Positions 14,141 to 24,138 of a stretch of DNA of 64,000 nucleotides are shown here, one piece after another. The translations under genes and the position numbers were made by a program. The notes under the pieces are model-generated. The model was given only the letters and a program-made list of their open reading frames with translations, was not told where the DNA came from and did not search any database. Source of the stretch: Pseudomonas entomophila L48 (lineage in GTDB: Bacteria; Pseudomonadota; Gammaproteobacteria; Pseudomonadales; Pseudomonadaceae); NCBI RefSeq assembly GCF_000026105.1, contig NC_008027.1, positions 4,484,501-4,548,500 of the forward strand, written 5' to 3'. Position 1 is the first letter of the stretch, and the number at the start of each line of letters is the position of its first letter.

Positions 14141-14952
14141 ATCACACCCCACTCGGCAGCCCACAGCAGTACAGCGAACATCGGGATGGCCGCGGTCAGG
14201 CTGTCGATGCGGTCGAGCACGCCACCATGGCCAGGCAGCAGGTTGCTGCTGTCCTTGATGCCTTCACGGCGCTTGAACATGCTCTCGGTCAGGTCACCCA
14301 CCACCGAGGACATCACCACCACGACCGCTCCCAGCAACCCCAACAGCAGTTGGCCGACACTCCAGTCCCGCGCCAGGCCGACACCCAGGGTGATCAACAG
14401 GCTGACCACCAGGCCGCCGTACACCCCCTCCCAGCTTTTACCGGGGCTGACCTGCGGCGCCAGCTTGCGCTTGCCGAAGGCCCGCCCGGAGAAGTAGGCG
14501 CCGATGTCCGCAGCCCACACCAGCACCATGACCGCCAGGATCAGCCAGTTACCCAGTGGCCAGTGCTTGAGCAGGACCAGGCCTTGCCAGGCCGGCAGCA
14601 GCACCAGCAGGCCGATGAGCAGGCGACAGGCAGCGCTGCTCCACAAATCGTTGCTGCGCGGATAGGTGAGCACCAGCCAGGTGGCCAGGGCCCACCAGAT
14701 CACCGAAGCCCCCAGCACCCAAGGCGCGAGGTCCGGCATCAGGTAGAGCAGCATCAGCGCCCCGGCGACTACCGCGGCGTATGCGATACGCACGGACTGG
14801 GCCACCAGGCCGGCCAGGCGGGCCCACTCCCAGGCGCCCAGCGTGACCACGAAGCCGATGAACAGCGCGAAATCGCCACCATTGAGCAGGAAGAACCCAC
14901 CCAACGCGACCGGCAGCAGGATCAGCGCAGTAATGATGCGTTGTTTAAGCAT
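14137..14952 (-). CDS. cdsA: Phosphatidate cytidylyltransferase
   Basis: CdsA is the inner-membrane enzyme that makes CDP-diacylglycerol from phosphatidate and CTP, the branch point for phospholipids. The 271-residue product has several hydrophobic helices and the C-terminal CDS signature [20 protein letters not shown] followed by GVLDRIDSL. The start overlaps the uppS TAA by one base. Confidence 0.97.
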   Translation of the reverse strand: MLKQRIITALILLPVALGGFFLLNGGDFALFIGFVVTLGAWEWARLAGLVAQSVRIAYAAVVAGALMLLYLMPDLAPWVLGASVIWWALATWLVLTYPRSNDLWSSAACRLLIGLLVLLPAWQGLVLLKHWPLGNWLILAVMVLVWAADIGAYFSGRAFGKRKLAPQVSPGKSWEGVYGGLVVSLLITLGVGLARDWSVGQLLLGLLGAVVVVMSSVVGDLTESMFKRREGIKDSSNLLPGHGGVLDRIDSLTAAIPMFAVLLWAAEWGVM

Positions 14953-15707
14953 TAAGCACGAGCTCCAGCCTCGACCTGCTCGCTGGTCTTACCGAAGCGG
15001 CGCTGGCGCGAAGCGAAATCGGCCAGCGCGGTGCGCATGGCCTCGTGTTTGAAGTCCGGCCAGAACAGGTCGGAGAAATACAGCTCGGCATAGGCCAGCT
15101 GCCACAGCAGGAAGTTGCTGATGCGGCGCTCGCCACCGGTACGAATGCACAGGTCGGGCAACGGCAGGTCGCCGGTGGCCAGGCAGGCCTGCAACAGGTC
15201 AGGCGTGATGTCGTCCGGGCGCAGGTGACCGGCCTGAACCTCACGCGCCAGGCGCTGGGCGGCCTGGGCGATATCCCACTGACCGCCGTAGTTGGCGGCG
15301 ATCTGCAGGATGAAGCGGTTGTTGCCCGCCGTCAGCGCCTCAGCCTCGCGCATGGCCGCCTGCAGTTCCGGATGGAAGCGCGAACGGTCACCAATGATGC
15401 GCAGGCTGATGTTGTTCTCGTTGAGGCGCTTGGCTTCACGGCGCAACGCCGAGAAGAACAGCTCCATCAGCGCCCCGACCTCTTCCGCCGGACGCTGCCA
15501 GTTCTCACTGGAGAAGGCGAACAGGGTCAGCACCTCGACCCCGGACTGGGCACAGACTTCGATGACCGCACGCACGGCATCGACGCCAGCCTTGTGCCCG
15601 GCAACACCGGGCAGAAGGCGCTTCTTCGCCCAGCGATTATTGCCATCCATGATGATCGCGACGTGACGCGGCACCGAGGACGGTGCCGCCAGCTTGGTCT
15701 TTTCCAT
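14952..15707 (-). CDS. uppS: Undecaprenyl diphosphate synthase (cis-prenyltransferase)
   Basis: UppS builds C55 undecaprenyl diphosphate, the lipid carrier for peptidoglycan and O-antigen precursors. The 251-residue protein has IIMDGNNRWAKKR with the catalytic Asp at residue 21, the FAFSSENW block and RTGGERRISNFLLWQLAYAE near the C-terminus, all UPP synthase signatures. It lies 15 bp after frr and touches cdsA. Confidence 0.98.
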   Translation of the reverse strand: MEKTKLAAPSSVPRHVAIIMDGNNRWAKKRLLPGVAGHKAGVDAVRAVIEVCAQSGVEVLTLFAFSSENWQRPAEEVGALMELFFSALRREAKRLNENNISLRIIGDRSRFHPELQAAMREAEALTAGNNRFILQIAANYGGQWDIAQAAQRLAREVQAGHLRPDDITPDLLQACLATGDLPLPDLCIRTGGERRISNFLLWQLAYAELYFSDLFWPDFKHEAMRTALADFASRQRRFGKTSEQVEAGARA

Positions 15708-15722
15708 TAAAAAACCTCGGCC

Positions 15723-16280
15723 TTAAACGGCCAACAGGTCCTTTTCCTTGGCTTTGAACGCAGCGTCGATTTCGGCGACGAACTTGTCGGTCAGCTTCTG
15801 GATCTCATCAGCGGCGCGACGCTCTTCGTCTTCGCTGATTTCCTTGTCCTTGGTCAGCTTCTTCAGGTCGGCCAGGGCATCACGGCGTACGTTGCGCACG
15901 GCGACCTTGGCGTCTTCTGCAACACTGCTGGCCTGCTTGGTGTAACCCTTGCGGGTTTCCTCGGTCAGGGCCGGCATCGGTACGCGGATGGTGGTGCCGG
16001 CGCTGGACGGGTTCAGGCCCAGGTCGGAGGTGAGGATGGCCTTCTCGATGGCGGCGCTCAGGTTCTTGTCGTGGGCGACGATCTTCAGGGTGCGGGCATC
16101 CTCGACGGTGATCGCGGCCACCTGGTTCAGCGGCATGTCGCTACCCCAGGCCGGGACCTTGACGCTGTCCAGGATACTTGGGTGGGCACGGCCGGTGCGG
16201 ATGGACGCCAGGTTGCGGCCCAGGGCCTCGATGGACTTGCCCATGCGCTCCTGCGCGTCTTTCTTGATGTCGTTGATCAT
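15723..16280 (-). CDS. frr: Ribosome recycling factor
   Basis: RRF, with EF-G, splits post-termination ribosomes. The 185-residue protein has the family length and blocks: an N-terminal helix [20 protein letters not shown], the [11 protein letters not shown] segment and the C-terminal helices that form the three-helix bundle. Its ATG overlaps the pyrH stop codon (ATGA). Confidence 0.98.
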
Positions 16281-17020
16281 GCTTGGCCTTCCTCGATCAG
16301 AGTACCTTCAGCGCCACCCACCACGATGTTCAGCAGGGCGCCAGGCTTGTTCATGTTGAATACCCGCAATGGCATCTTGTGGTCGCGGCACAGGCAGATT
16401 GCGGTCAGGTCCATGACACCGAGCTTGCGATCCAGCACCTCGTCGTAGGTGAGGTGATCGAATTTCTCGGCGTGCGGGTCCTTGAATGGGTCGGCAGTGT
16501 ACACACCGTCGACCTTGGTCGCCTTCAGCACCACATCGGCGTCGATTTCGATCGCGCGCAGGCACGCTGCGGAGTCGGTGGTGAAGAACGGGTTGCCAGT
16601 ACCGGCGGAGAAAATTACCACATCCCCGGTGTTGAGGTGGCGAATAGCTTTGCGACGATCGTAATGATCGGTGACGCCGACCATGGAAATGGCCGACATG
16701 ACCAGCGCCGGGATGTTCGAGCGCTCCAGGGCGTCACGCATGGCCAGGCCGTTCATCACGGTGGCCAGCATGCCCATGTGGTCGCCGGTGACACGGTCCA
16801 TGCCGGCCGCGCTGAGCGCCGCGCCGCGGAACAGGTTGCCACCACCGATCACCAGGCCCACCTGAACACCGATCCCGACCAGCTGGCCGATTTCCAGGGC
16901 CATGCGATCCAGCACCTTCGGGTCGATCCCGAAGTCTTCCGAGCCCATCAGGGCCTCGCCGCTAAGTTTGAGCAAAATGCGTTTATAGCGAGGTTGGCGA
17001 CCACTCACCTGCTGAGCCAT
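16277..17020 (-). CDS. pyrH: Uridylate kinase
   Basis: PyrH phosphorylates UMP to UDP in pyrimidine synthesis. The 247-residue amino-acid-kinase-fold protein has [14 protein letters not shown] at the N-terminus, IGGGNLFRG and a conserved [16 protein letters not shown] block that shapes the nucleotide site. It precedes frr with a 4-bp overlap and follows tsf after a 181-bp gap that holds a terminator and a possible promoter. Confidence 0.98.
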
Positions 17021-17090
17021 TGCGAGTCTCTCCTGCGGCGTACTTTTAGAAAATTCCGTGCGGGCTGTTTGCAGCCTGCTAACTGTAGCG

Positions 17091-17109
17091 TGGCACTGCT
17101 TCAGTGCCA
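17091..17109 (-). promoter_or_regulatory. Hairpin in the tsf-pyrH gap
   Basis: A perfect 8-bp inverted repeat, TGGCACTG-N3-CAGTGCCA, lies 71 bp upstream of the pyrH start. No U-run follows it on the minus strand. It would be part of a pyrH leader if transcription starts near 17115, or a second stop for tsf read-through. Confidence 0.4.
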
Positions 17110-17121
17110 GCAGCCTTGGGC

Positions 17122-17148
17122 TTTATAAACCCGCGGCCGTTTTGACAA
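17122..17148 (-). promoter_or_regulatory. Weak candidate promoter of pyrH-frr
   Basis: On the minus strand TTGTCA (17143-17148) and TATAAA (17122-17127) resemble -35 and -10 hexamers, but the spacer is only 15 bp. The -35 touches the tsf terminator stem. It would start the pyrH operon about 95 nt before the ATG. Tentative. Confidence 0.3.
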
Positions 17149-17180
17149 AGAGGCTGCGCGCGTGAGCGGGCAGCCTCTTT
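17147..17180 (-). terminator. Probable terminator of tsf
   Basis: An 11-bp perfect stem, AAAGAGGCTGC (17147-17157) with GCAGCCTCTTT (17170-17180), lies 21 bp after the tsf stop. The U-run is limited to the TTT closing the stem, so termination may be partial. Confidence 0.65.
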
Positions 17181-17201
17181 GGGGCGACAGACGCGTCTGT
17201 C

Positions 17202-18065
17202 TTACTGCTTGGCGGCAGCTACCTGGGCGGCAACTTCTTCAGCGAAGTTGTCAACCGGCTTCTCGATGCCTTCGCCAACCTTGAAGTAGGTGAAGGAAAC
17301 GATTTCAGCACCGGCTTTCTTGGCCAGTTCGCCAACCTTGACTTCCGGGTTCATGACGAAGGCTTGCTCTTTCAGCGAAGCTTCGGCTTTGAACTTGGTG
17401 ATACGGCCGTTGATCATGTTCTCAACGATGTTTTCCGGCTTGCCAGCGATCTTGTCGGCGTTCAGCTGCAGGAAGACGTTCTTCTCGCGCTCGATGGCCT
17501 CGGCGGAGATTTCCGACGCGTCCAGGAACTCTGGGTTCGACGCTGCAACGTGCATGGCGATGTTCTTGGCCAGCTCGACGTCGCCGCCTTTCAGGACAAC
17601 GACAGCACCGATCTTGTTGCCGTGCAGGTAGGCGCCGACAACGTCGCCTTCTACGCGCACCAGGCGACGGATGTTGACGTTTTCGCCGCACTTGGCAACC
17701 AGGGCTTCACGCGCGGATTCGCGCGAGGCGATCAGGGGAGCCGCGTCGGTCAGCTTCTGGGCGAAGGCTTCTTCGATGCTTTCGGCAACGAAGTTCTTGA
17801 AGTCGTCTTGCAGGGCCAGGAAGTCGGTCTGCGAGTTCACTTCCAGCAGGACAGCGGCTTTGCCGTCGGTCTTGACAGCGATAGCGCCTTCAGCGGCAAC
17901 GTTGCCAGCTTTTTTGGCGGCCTTGATGGCGCCCGAGGCACGCATGTCGTCAATGGCTTTCTCGATGTCGCCGCCGGCCTTTTCCAGGGCCTTCTTGCAA
18001 TCCATCATGCCTTCGCCGGTACGCTCGCGCAGTTCTTTGACCAGCGCCGCAGTAATTGCTGCCAT
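17202..18065 (-). CDS. tsf: Elongation factor Ts
   Basis: EF-Ts exchanges GDP for GTP on EF-Tu. The 287-residue protein begins MAAITAALVKELRERTGEGM, has the UBA-like N-terminal domain (KELRERTGEGMMDCKKAL) and the NSQTDFLA block that contacts EF-Tu. It follows rpsB after 187 bp holding a strong intrinsic terminator, so its level is probably set by partial read-through from rpsB or by its own promoter. Confidence 0.98.
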   Translation of the reverse strand: MAAITAALVKELRERTGEGMMDCKKALEKAGGDIEKAIDDMRASGAIKAAKKAGNVAAEGAIAVKTDGKAAVLLEVNSQTDFLALQDDFKNFVAESIEEAFAQKLTDAAPLIASRESAREALVAKCGENVNIRRLVRVEGDVVGAYLHGNKIGAVVVLKGGDVELAKNIAMHVAASNPEFLDASEISAEAIEREKNVFLQLNADKIAGKPENIVENMINGRITKFKAEASLKEQAFVMNPEVKVGELAKKAGAEIVSFTYFKVGEGIEKPVDNFAEEVAAQVAAAKQ

Positions 18066-18197
18066 TTCAAAATCCTCTTGGAAAGTTTTTCAACCATTCC
18101 ACCCGTTTGTCACGGGCGTTAAATTCTGCAAATCCGCTGTTTTTACATCAGCCAGCCCATAATGCGGAGCCTTCGCTGACAGCAGGATTTCAAGGTG

Positions 18198-18226
18198 GCA
18201 AAAAGGGGGCCAAGCCCCCTTTTTGC
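18198..18226 (-). terminator. Strong intrinsic terminator between rpsB and tsf
   Basis: GCAAAAAGGGGGC (18198-18210) pairs perfectly with GCCCCCTTTTTGC (18214-18226) around a 3-nt loop. With its A-run and T-run it would work on both strands; here it follows rpsB by 27 bp. Confidence 0.88.
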
Positions 18227-18252
18227 GTGCCAAGTCAGACGCTAAGCGTCAA

Positions 18253-18990
18253 TTACTCAGCAGCAGGTGCAGCCGCTTCTTCAGCGTAGACTTCGGTGCC
18301 GCCAGCAACGTTGTTGCGGCCGCGGATGACGGCGTCAGCCATCGAAGTCATGTACAGCTCGATGGCGCGGATGGCGTCATCGTTACCTGGGATGACGAAG
18401 TCAACGCCTTCCGGGCTGCTGTTGGTATCGACAACGCCGATGACCGGGATGCCCAGCTTGTTGGCTTCGGTGATGGCAATGCGCTCGTGGTCGACGTCGA
18501 TCACGAACAGGGCATCAGGCAGGCCGCCCATGTCCTTGATACCACCCAGGCTGCGATCCAGTTTTTCCAGGTCGCGGGAACGCATCAGGGCTTCTTTCTT
18601 GGTCAGCTTGGCGAAAGTGCCATCTTCGGCCTGGGTTTCCAGGTCGCGCAGACGCTTGATCGAAGCACGGATGGTCTTGTAGTTGGTCAGCATGCCGCCC
18701 AACCAGCGGTGGTCAACGTATGGCGAACCGCAACGAGCAGCTTGCTCGGCGACGATCTTGCCGGCGGAACGCTTGGTGCCGACGAACATGATCTTGTTCT
18801 TGCCCTGGGCCAGGCGCTCTACGAACGCCAGGGCGTCGTTGAACATCGGCAGGGTTTTTTCCAGGTTGATGATGTGAATCTTGTTACGCGCGCCGAAAAT
18901 GTACTTGCCCATTTTCGGGTTCCAGTAACGGGTCTGGTGGCCGAAGTGCACACCGGCCTTCAGCATATCGCGCATGTTGACTTGGGACAT
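18253..18990 (-). CDS. rpsB: 30S ribosomal protein S2
   Basis: S2 is a late-assembling small-subunit protein that stabilises S1 binding. The 245-residue product begins [20 protein letters not shown], the conserved S2 N-terminus, and has [12 protein letters not shown] and [19 protein letters not shown]. The start at 18990 is set by this homology and by an AAGGAACT ribosome-binding site; upstream in-frame sequence is leader. It is divergent from map and has a ~140-nt structured leader. Confidence 0.98.
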   Translation of the reverse strand: MSQVNMRDMLKAGVHFGHQTRYWNPKMGKYIFGARNKIHIINLEKTLPMFNDALAFVERLAQGKNKIMFVGTKRSAGKIVAEQAARCGSPYVDHRWLGGMLTNYKTIRASIKRLRDLETQAEDGTFAKLTKKEALMRSRDLEKLDRSLGGIKDMGGLPDALFVIDVDHERIAITEANKLGIPVIGVVDTNSSPEGVDFVIPGNDDAIRAIELYMTSMADAVIRGRNNVAGGTEVYAEEAAAPAAE

Positions 18991-19133
18991 GATAGTTCCT
19001 TGATAAGTCGGGTTGGGCCTCCACGTATCCCAATGACCAACCCGCATCTCCGAGGAAACCGGGCACCCAGGCCATCGTGTCGACACGTGTGTGGGTTTGA
19101 GCTTACGGAGGTCATCCCCCGAAAGCGGCGCAT

Positions 19134-19162
19134 TTTATACCACAGACCACGCACGAACGAAA
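19134..19162 (-). promoter_or_regulatory. Candidate rpsB promoter
   Basis: TATAAA (minus strand, 19134-19139) is a good -10. The hexamer 17 bp upstream (TTTCGT, 19157-19162) is a weak -35. The start would give a leader of about 135-140 nt, close to the long rpsB leaders of other gammaproteobacteria. Confidence 0.5.
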
Positions 19163-19277
19163 CCCGAATAATGATTCGTCCGTCAGCGGCTTTTGCAGCA
19201 CCCGGGCTTTGGGGCCAGAATGCCTTCAATAGACCACTGGATCCTCGGGATTATCCCGCCAGATCGCCGCCATGCTC

Positions 19278-19286
19278 TGGTAGAAT
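19278..19286 (+). promoter_or_regulatory. Candidate extended -10 promoter of map
   Basis: TGGTAGAAT reads as an extended -10 (TGN plus TAGAAT) 52 bp before the map ATG. No clear -35 lies upstream, as is common for extended -10 promoters. Confidence 0.4.
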
Positions 19287-19337
19287 CCGGCCTTTCCCGT
19301 TCGTTCGCGCCGCATGCGGCGCCGTAGAGAGCCTGTA

Positions 19338-20120
19338 ATGACCGTCACCATCAAGACCGCAGAAGACATCGAGAAGATGCGCGTCGCCGGCCGCCTGGCC
19401 GCCGAAGTCCTCGAAATGATCGAGGAACACGTCAAGCCCGGCATCACCACCGAAGAGCTCGACCGCATCTGCCACGACTACATCGTCAACGTCCAGCAGG
19501 CCATTCCGGCACCGCTCAACTACAAGGGCTACCCGAAGTCGATCTGCACCTCGATCAACCACGTGGTGTGCCACGGCATCCCCAACGACAAGCCGTTGAA
19601 GAAGGGCGACACGCTCAATATCGACATCACCGTGATCAAGGACGGCTATCACGGTGATACCAGCCGCATGTTCCATGTCGGCGAGGTCCCTGAGTGGGCC
19701 GCGCGCCTGTCGAAGGTGACACAGGAGTGCATGTACAAGGCCATCGAGCTGGTCAAGCCGGGCTGCCGCCTGGGCGACATCGGCGAAGTGATCCAGAAGC
19801 ACGCCGAAAAGAACGGTTTCTCGGTGGTGCGCGAGTTCTGCGGCCATGGTATCGGCAAGGTGTTCCACGAAGAGCCGCAGATCCTGCACTACGGCAAGGC
19901 CGGCACCGGCATGGAGCTCAAGGAAGGCATGACCTTCACCATCGAGCCGATGATCAATCAGGGCAAGGCCGATACGAAGGTGCTCGGTGACGGCTGGACC
20001 GCCATCACCAAGGACCGCAAGCTCTCGGCCCAGTGGGAACACACCCTGGTGGTGACCGCCACGGGCTACGAGATCTTCACCCTGCGCAAGGACGACACCA
20101 TCCCGCGCACCTCGGCCTGA
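19338..20120 (+). CDS. map: Methionine aminopeptidase, type I
   Basis: Map removes the initiator Met from new proteins. The 260-residue cytosolic enzyme begins [20 protein letters not shown] and has the five metal ligands in [19 protein letters not shown] (two Asp), [12 protein letters not shown] (His), FTIEPMI (Glu) and the C-terminal QWEHTLVVT (Glu). The ATG at 19338 fits the family; an earlier in-frame start lacks support. It is followed by glnD after 26 bp. Confidence 0.98.
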   Translation: MTVTIKTAEDIEKMRVAGRLAAEVLEMIEEHVKPGITTEELDRICHDYIVNVQQAIPAPLNYKGYPKSICTSINHVVCHGIPNDKPLKKGDTLNIDITVIKDGYHGDTSRMFHVGEVPEWAARLSKVTQECMYKAIELVKPGCRLGDIGEVIQKHAEKNGFSVVREFCGHGIGKVFHEEPQILHYGKAGTGMELKEGMTFTIEPMINQGKADTKVLGDGWTAITKDRKLSAQWEHTLVVTATGYEIFTLRKDDTIPRTSA

Positions 20121-20146
20121 CCTTCACATCACAGGAACGCGACTCG

Positions 20147-22849
20147 ATGCCCCAGGTGGATCCCGAGCTGTTCGACCGCGGCCAGTTCCAGGCGGAACTG
20201 GCCCTCAAGGCAAGCCCCATCGCCGCTTTCAAGAAAGCCATCCGCATGGCCGGCGAAGTGCTCGACAAGCGTTTCCGTGAAGGCCGTGAGATCCGCCGGC
20301 TGATCGAGGACCGCGCCTGGTTCGTCGACAACATCCTGCAACAGGCATGGAACCAGTTCGACTGGGGCAACCCGGACGGCATCGCCCTGGTGGCGGTGGG
20401 CGGCTATGGCCGGGGTGAACTGCACCCCTACTCCGACATCGACCTGCTGATCCTGCTCGACGCCGCCGAGCACGAGCAGTACCGCGATGCCATCGAGCGC
20501 TTTCTTACGCTGCTGTGGGACATCGGCCTGGAAGTCGGGCAGAGCGTGCGCACCGTCGACGAGTGCGCCGAACAGGCCCGGGCCGACCTGACGGTCATCA
20601 CCAACCTGATGGAAAGCCGCACCATCGCAGGCCCCGAGCCACTGCGCCAGCGCATGCTCGACGCCACCAGCACCGCACACATGTGGCCGAGCAAGGAGTT
20701 CTTCCTGGCCAAGCGCGCCGAGCTGAAAGCCCGCCACCACAAGTACAACGACACCGAGTACAACCTGGAGCCCAACGTCAAGGGTGGGCCGGGCGGCCTG
20801 CGCGATATCCAGACGGTGTTGTGGGTGGCGCGTCGCCAGTACGGTACGCTGAACCTGCACGCCCTGGCTGGTGAAGACTTCCTGCTGGAGAGCGAGAACG
20901 AACTGCTGGCCTCGTCCCAGGCCTTTCTCTGGCGCGTGCGCTACGCCCTGCACATGCTCGCCGGGCGCGCCGAGGATCGCCTGCTGTTCGATCACCAGCG
21001 CAGCATCGCAACGCTGTTGGGCTTCAACGACGAGAACCCCAAGCGCGCCATCGAGCAGTTCATGCAGCAGTACTACCGGGTGGTGATGAGCATCAGCCAG
21101 CTATGCGACCTGATCATCCAGCACTTCGAGGAAGTGATCCTCGCCGATGATGACAGCGGCACCACCCAACCGCTCAATGCCCGCTTCCGCCTGCACGACG
21201 GCTATATAGAAGCGGTGCACCCGAACGTGTTCAGGCGCACGCCGTTCGCCATGCTGGAAATCTTCGTGCTGATGGCCCAGCACCCCGAGATCAAGGGCGT
21301 GCGCGCCGACACCGTGCGCCTGCTGCGCGAGCACCGCCACCTGATCGACGACAAGTTCCGCAACGATATCCGCAACACCAGCCTGTTCATCGAACTGTTC
21401 AAGTGCGAAATCGGTATTCACCGCAACCTGCGGCGGATGAACCGCTACGGCATCCTCGGCCGCTACCTGCCGGAATTCGGCCTCATCGTCGGGCAGATGC
21501 AGCACGACCTGTTCCACATCTATACGGTCGATGCGCACACCCTCAACTTGATCAAGCACCTGCGCAAGCTGCAGTACACCCCGGTTTCGGAGAAATTCCC
21601 ACTGGCCAGCAAGCTCATGGGCCGCCTGCCCAAGCCCGAGCTGATCTACCTGGCCGGCCTGTACCACGACATCGGCAAGGGTCGCCAGGGCGATCACTCC
21701 GAACTCGGCGCGGTGGATGCCCATGCCTTCTGTGCCCGCCACCAGTTGCCCGCCTGGGACAGCCGCCTGATCGTCTGGCTGGTCCTGAACCATCTGGTGA
21801 TGTCCACCACCGCCCAGCGCAAGGACCTGTCCGACCCGCAGGTGATCAACGATTTCGCCCTGCACGTGGGCGACGAGACACGCCTGGACTACCTCTACGT
21901 GCTGACCGTGGCCGACATCAACGCCACCAACCCCAGCCTGTGGAACTCCTGGCGCGCGAGCCTGCTGCGCCAGCTCTACACCGAAACCAAGCGCGCCTTG
22001 CGCCGAGGCCTGGAAAACCCGCTGGACCGCGAGGAGCAGATTCGCCAGACCCAGAGCGCCGCACTGGACATCCTGGTGCGCGAAGGCACCGACCCGGACG
22101 ATGTCGAGCAGCTATGGTCGCAACTGGGTGACGACTATTTCCTCAAGCACAACGCCGCCGACGTGGCCTGGCACAGCGACGCCATCCTCCAGCAACCCGC
22201 CGACAGCGGCCCGCTGGTGCTGATCAAGGAAACCACCCAGCGCGAGTTCGAGGGCGGCACGCAGATCTTCATCTATGCCCCCGACCAGCACGACTTCTTC
22301 GCCGTGACCGTGGCCGCCATGGCGCAGCTCAACCTGAACATCCATGACGCCCGCATCATCACCTCCAGCAGCCAGTTCACCCTCGACACCTATATCGTGC
22401 TCGACAACGACGGCGGCTCGATCGGCGACAACCCACAGCGGGTCAAGCAAATCCGCGACGGCCTGACCGAAGCGCTGCGCACCCCCGAGGACTACCCGGC
22501 GATCATCCAGCGCCGGGTGCCACGCCAGCTCAAGCACTTCGATTTCCCACCGCAGGTGACCATCCTCAACGATGCCCAGCGCCCGGTGACCATCCTCGAG
22601 ATCACCGCCCCCGACCGCCCCGGCCTGCTGGCGCGGATCGGACGGATCTTCCTGGAGTTCGACATCTCGCTGCAGAACGCCAAGATCGCCACCCTCGGCG
22701 AACGGGTGGAGGACGTGTTCTTCATTACCGACGCCGACAACCAGCCGCTGTCCGACCCGCAGCTGTGCAGCCGCCTGCAGGAAGCCATCATCCAGCAGTT
22801 GCAGGCCGGCCAGGCCAGCGAAGCCAGCCCTTCCCGCATGACCTTTTGA
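20147..22849 (+). CDS. glnD: Bifunctional uridylyltransferase/uridylyl-removing enzyme
   Basis: GlnD senses glutamine and adds or removes UMP on PII, controlling glutamine synthetase and nitrogen regulation. The 900-residue protein has the nucleotidyltransferase motif [19 protein letters not shown] (about 85-103, Asp97 and Asp99), an HD hydrolase domain with [13 protein letters not shown] near residue 507, and two C-terminal ACT domains (about 700-885; [17 protein letters not shown] in the second). The start at [14 protein letters not shown] fits the family. Confidence 0.98.
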   Translation: MPQVDPELFDRGQFQAELALKASPIAAFKKAIRMAGEVLDKRFREGREIRRLIEDRAWFVDNILQQAWNQFDWGNPDGIALVAVGGYGRGELHPYSDIDLLILLDAAEHEQYRDAIERFLTLLWDIGLEVGQSVRTVDECAEQARADLTVITNLMESRTIAGPEPLRQRMLDATSTAHMWPSKEFFLAKRAELKARHHKYNDTEYNLEPNVKGGPGGLRDIQTVLWVARRQYGTLNLHALAGEDFLLESENELLASSQAFLWRVRYALHMLAGRAEDRLLFDHQRSIATLLGFNDENPKRAIEQFMQQYYRVVMSISQLCDLIIQHFEEVILADDDSGTTQPLNARFRLHDGYIEAVHPNVFRRTPFAMLEIFVLMAQHPEIKGVRADTVRLLREHRHLIDDKFRNDIRNTSLFIELFKCEIGIHRNLRRMNRYGILGRYLPEFGLIVGQMQHDLFHIYTVDAHTLNLIKHLRKLQYTPVSEKFPLASKLMGRLPKPELIYLAGLYHDIGKGRQGDHSELGAVDAHAFCARHQLPAWDSRLIVWLVLNHLVMSTTAQRKDLSDPQVINDFALHVGDETRLDYLYVLTVADINATNPSLWNSWRASLLRQLYTETKRALRRGLENPLDREEQIRQTQSAALDILVREGTDPDDVEQLWSQLGDDYFLKHNAADVAWHSDAILQQPADSGPLVLIKETTQREFEGGTQIFIYAPDQHDFFAVTVAAMAQLNLNIHDARIITSSSQFTLDTYIVLDNDGGSIGDNPQRVKQIRDGLTEALRTPEDYPAIIQRRVPRQLKHFDFPPQVTILNDAQRPVTILEITAPDRPGLLARIGRIFLEFDISLQNAKIATLGERVEDVFFITDADNQPLSDPQLCSRLQEAIIQQLQAGQASEASPSRMTF

Positions 22850-22870
22850 CGATTACGAGACCTTGCGCCG

Positions 22871-24064
22871 ATGAACCATGCCCTGACCCAGCTTCAGCCC
22901 TACCCGTTCGAGAAACTGCGCGCCCTGCTCGGTAGCGTGAAGCCTGCGGCGGACAAACGCGCCATCGCCCTGTCGATCGGCGAGCCGAAGCACGCATCGC
23001 CGGCGTTCGTCGCCAAGGCCCTGGCCGACAACCTCGACAAGCTGGCGGTCTACCCGAGCACCCTCGGCCTGCCCGCCCTGCGCCAGGCCATCGCCCAGTG
23101 GTGTGAGCGCCGCTTCCAGGTACCGACCGGCTGGCTGGATGCCGACCGCCACATCCTGCCGGTAAACGGTACCCGTGAAGCGCTGTTCGCCTTCACCCAG
23201 GCCGTGGTCAACCGCGCCGACGACGGCCTGGTGGTCAGCCCCAATCCGTTCTACCAGATCTACGAAGGCGCGGCCCTGCTGGCCGGCGCCACCCCGCACT
23301 ACCTGCCTTGCCTGGAAAGCAACGGCTTCAACCCGGACTTCGATGCCGTACCAGCCGAGGTCTGGAAACGCTGTCAGATCCTGTTCCTCTGCTCCCCGGG
23401 CAACCCCACCGGCGCGCTGGTGCCGATACAGACGCTGAAACAACTGATCGCCCTGGCCGACGAGCACGACTTCGTCATCGCCTCCGATGAGTGCTACAGC
23501 GAACTCTACTTCGACGAGGATGCCCCACCACCGGGTCTGCTCACCGCCTGCGCCGAACTGGGCCGCAGCGACTTCAAGCGCTGCGTGGTGTTCCACAGCC
23601 TGTCCAAGCGTTCCAACCTGCCGGGCCTGCGCTCGGGCTTCGTCGCCGGTGACGCCGAGATCATCAAGCCGTTCCTGCTGTACCGCACCTACCACGGTTG
23701 CGCCATGCCGGTGCAAACGCAACTGGCCAGCATCGCCGCCTGGCAGGACGAGGCCCACGTGCGCGACAACCGCGACCAGTACCGCGCCAAGTACGACGCG
23801 GTGCTCGATATCCTGCAGCCGGTGCTGGATGTACAGCGCCCCGATGGCAGCTTCTACCTGTGGGCCAAGGTGCCGGGCAACGATGCCGACTTCACCCGCG
23901 ACCTGTTCGAAGCGCAGCACGTGACCGTGGTACCAGGCTCGTACCTGTCGCGCGAGGTGGATGGCGTCAATCCAGGTGCCGGGCGCGTGCGCATGGCGCT
24001 GGTTGCTCCACTGGCCGAGTGCATCGAGGCGGCCGAGCGGATTCGTGCGTTCCTGAGCCGCTGA
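22871..24064 (+). CDS. dapC: Succinyldiaminopimelate transaminase
   Basis: DapC makes N-succinyl-L,L-diaminopimelate in the succinylase branch of lysine and peptidoglycan precursor synthesis. The 397-residue fold-type I PLP enzyme has SLSKRSNLPGLRSGF with the PLP lysine near residue 246, and LFLCSPGNPTGA and ASDECYSELYF upstream. It follows glnD by 21 bp, the order seen in other pseudomonads, and dapD and dapE lie nearby. It resembles other class I aminotransferases, so the call rests partly on this context. Confidence 0.93.
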   Translation: MNHALTQLQPYPFEKLRALLGSVKPAADKRAIALSIGEPKHASPAFVAKALADNLDKLAVYPSTLGLPALRQAIAQWCERRFQVPTGWLDADRHILPVNGTREALFAFTQAVVNRADDGLVVSPNPFYQIYEGAALLAGATPHYLPCLESNGFNPDFDAVPAEVWKRCQILFLCSPGNPTGALVPIQTLKQLIALADEHDFVIASDECYSELYFDEDAPPPGLLTACAELGRSDFKRCVVFHSLSKRSNLPGLRSGFVAGDAEIIKPFLLYRTYHGCAMPVQTQLASIAAWQDEAHVRDNRDQYRAKYDAVLDILQPVLDVQRPDGSFYLWAKVPGNDADFTRDLFEAQHVTVVPGSYLSREVDGVNPGAGRVRMALVAPLAECIEAAERIRAFLSR

Positions 24065-24104
24065 CAGCGCAGCACTATATACCGCACGCAGGCACGCCAG
24101 CAGA

Positions 24105-24137
24105 GGAAAACTCTGGGTTTCGACCACGGAGTTTTCC
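24105..24137 (+). promoter_or_regulatory. Hairpin covering the ribosome-binding site of the metalloprotease gene
   Basis: GGAAAACTC (24105-24113) pairs perfectly with GAGTTTTCC (24129-24137), and TGG/CCA (24114-24116 / 24124-24126) extend the stem inside a 2-nt bulge. The likely Shine-Dalgarno GGAG (24128-24131) is largely in the right arm and the stem ends 1 nt before the ATG at 24139. It could also be the dapC 3' end, but no U-run follows. Confidence 0.7.
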
Positions 24138-24138
24138 C

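Larger units (their letters stand above)
18991..19337. other. rpsB-map divergent intergenic region
   Basis: This 347-bp gap has no gene. The rpsB leader and promoter occupy its left half. The leader has a perfect GGGTTGG (19010-19016) / CCAACCC (19037-19043) stem 20 nt before the rpsB start, and a 12-bp palindrome CGTGTCGACACG at 19076-19087. The map promoter lies at the right. Enterobacterial rpsB leaders are autoregulated by S2; whether this one is cannot be told by eye. Confidence 0.7.
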
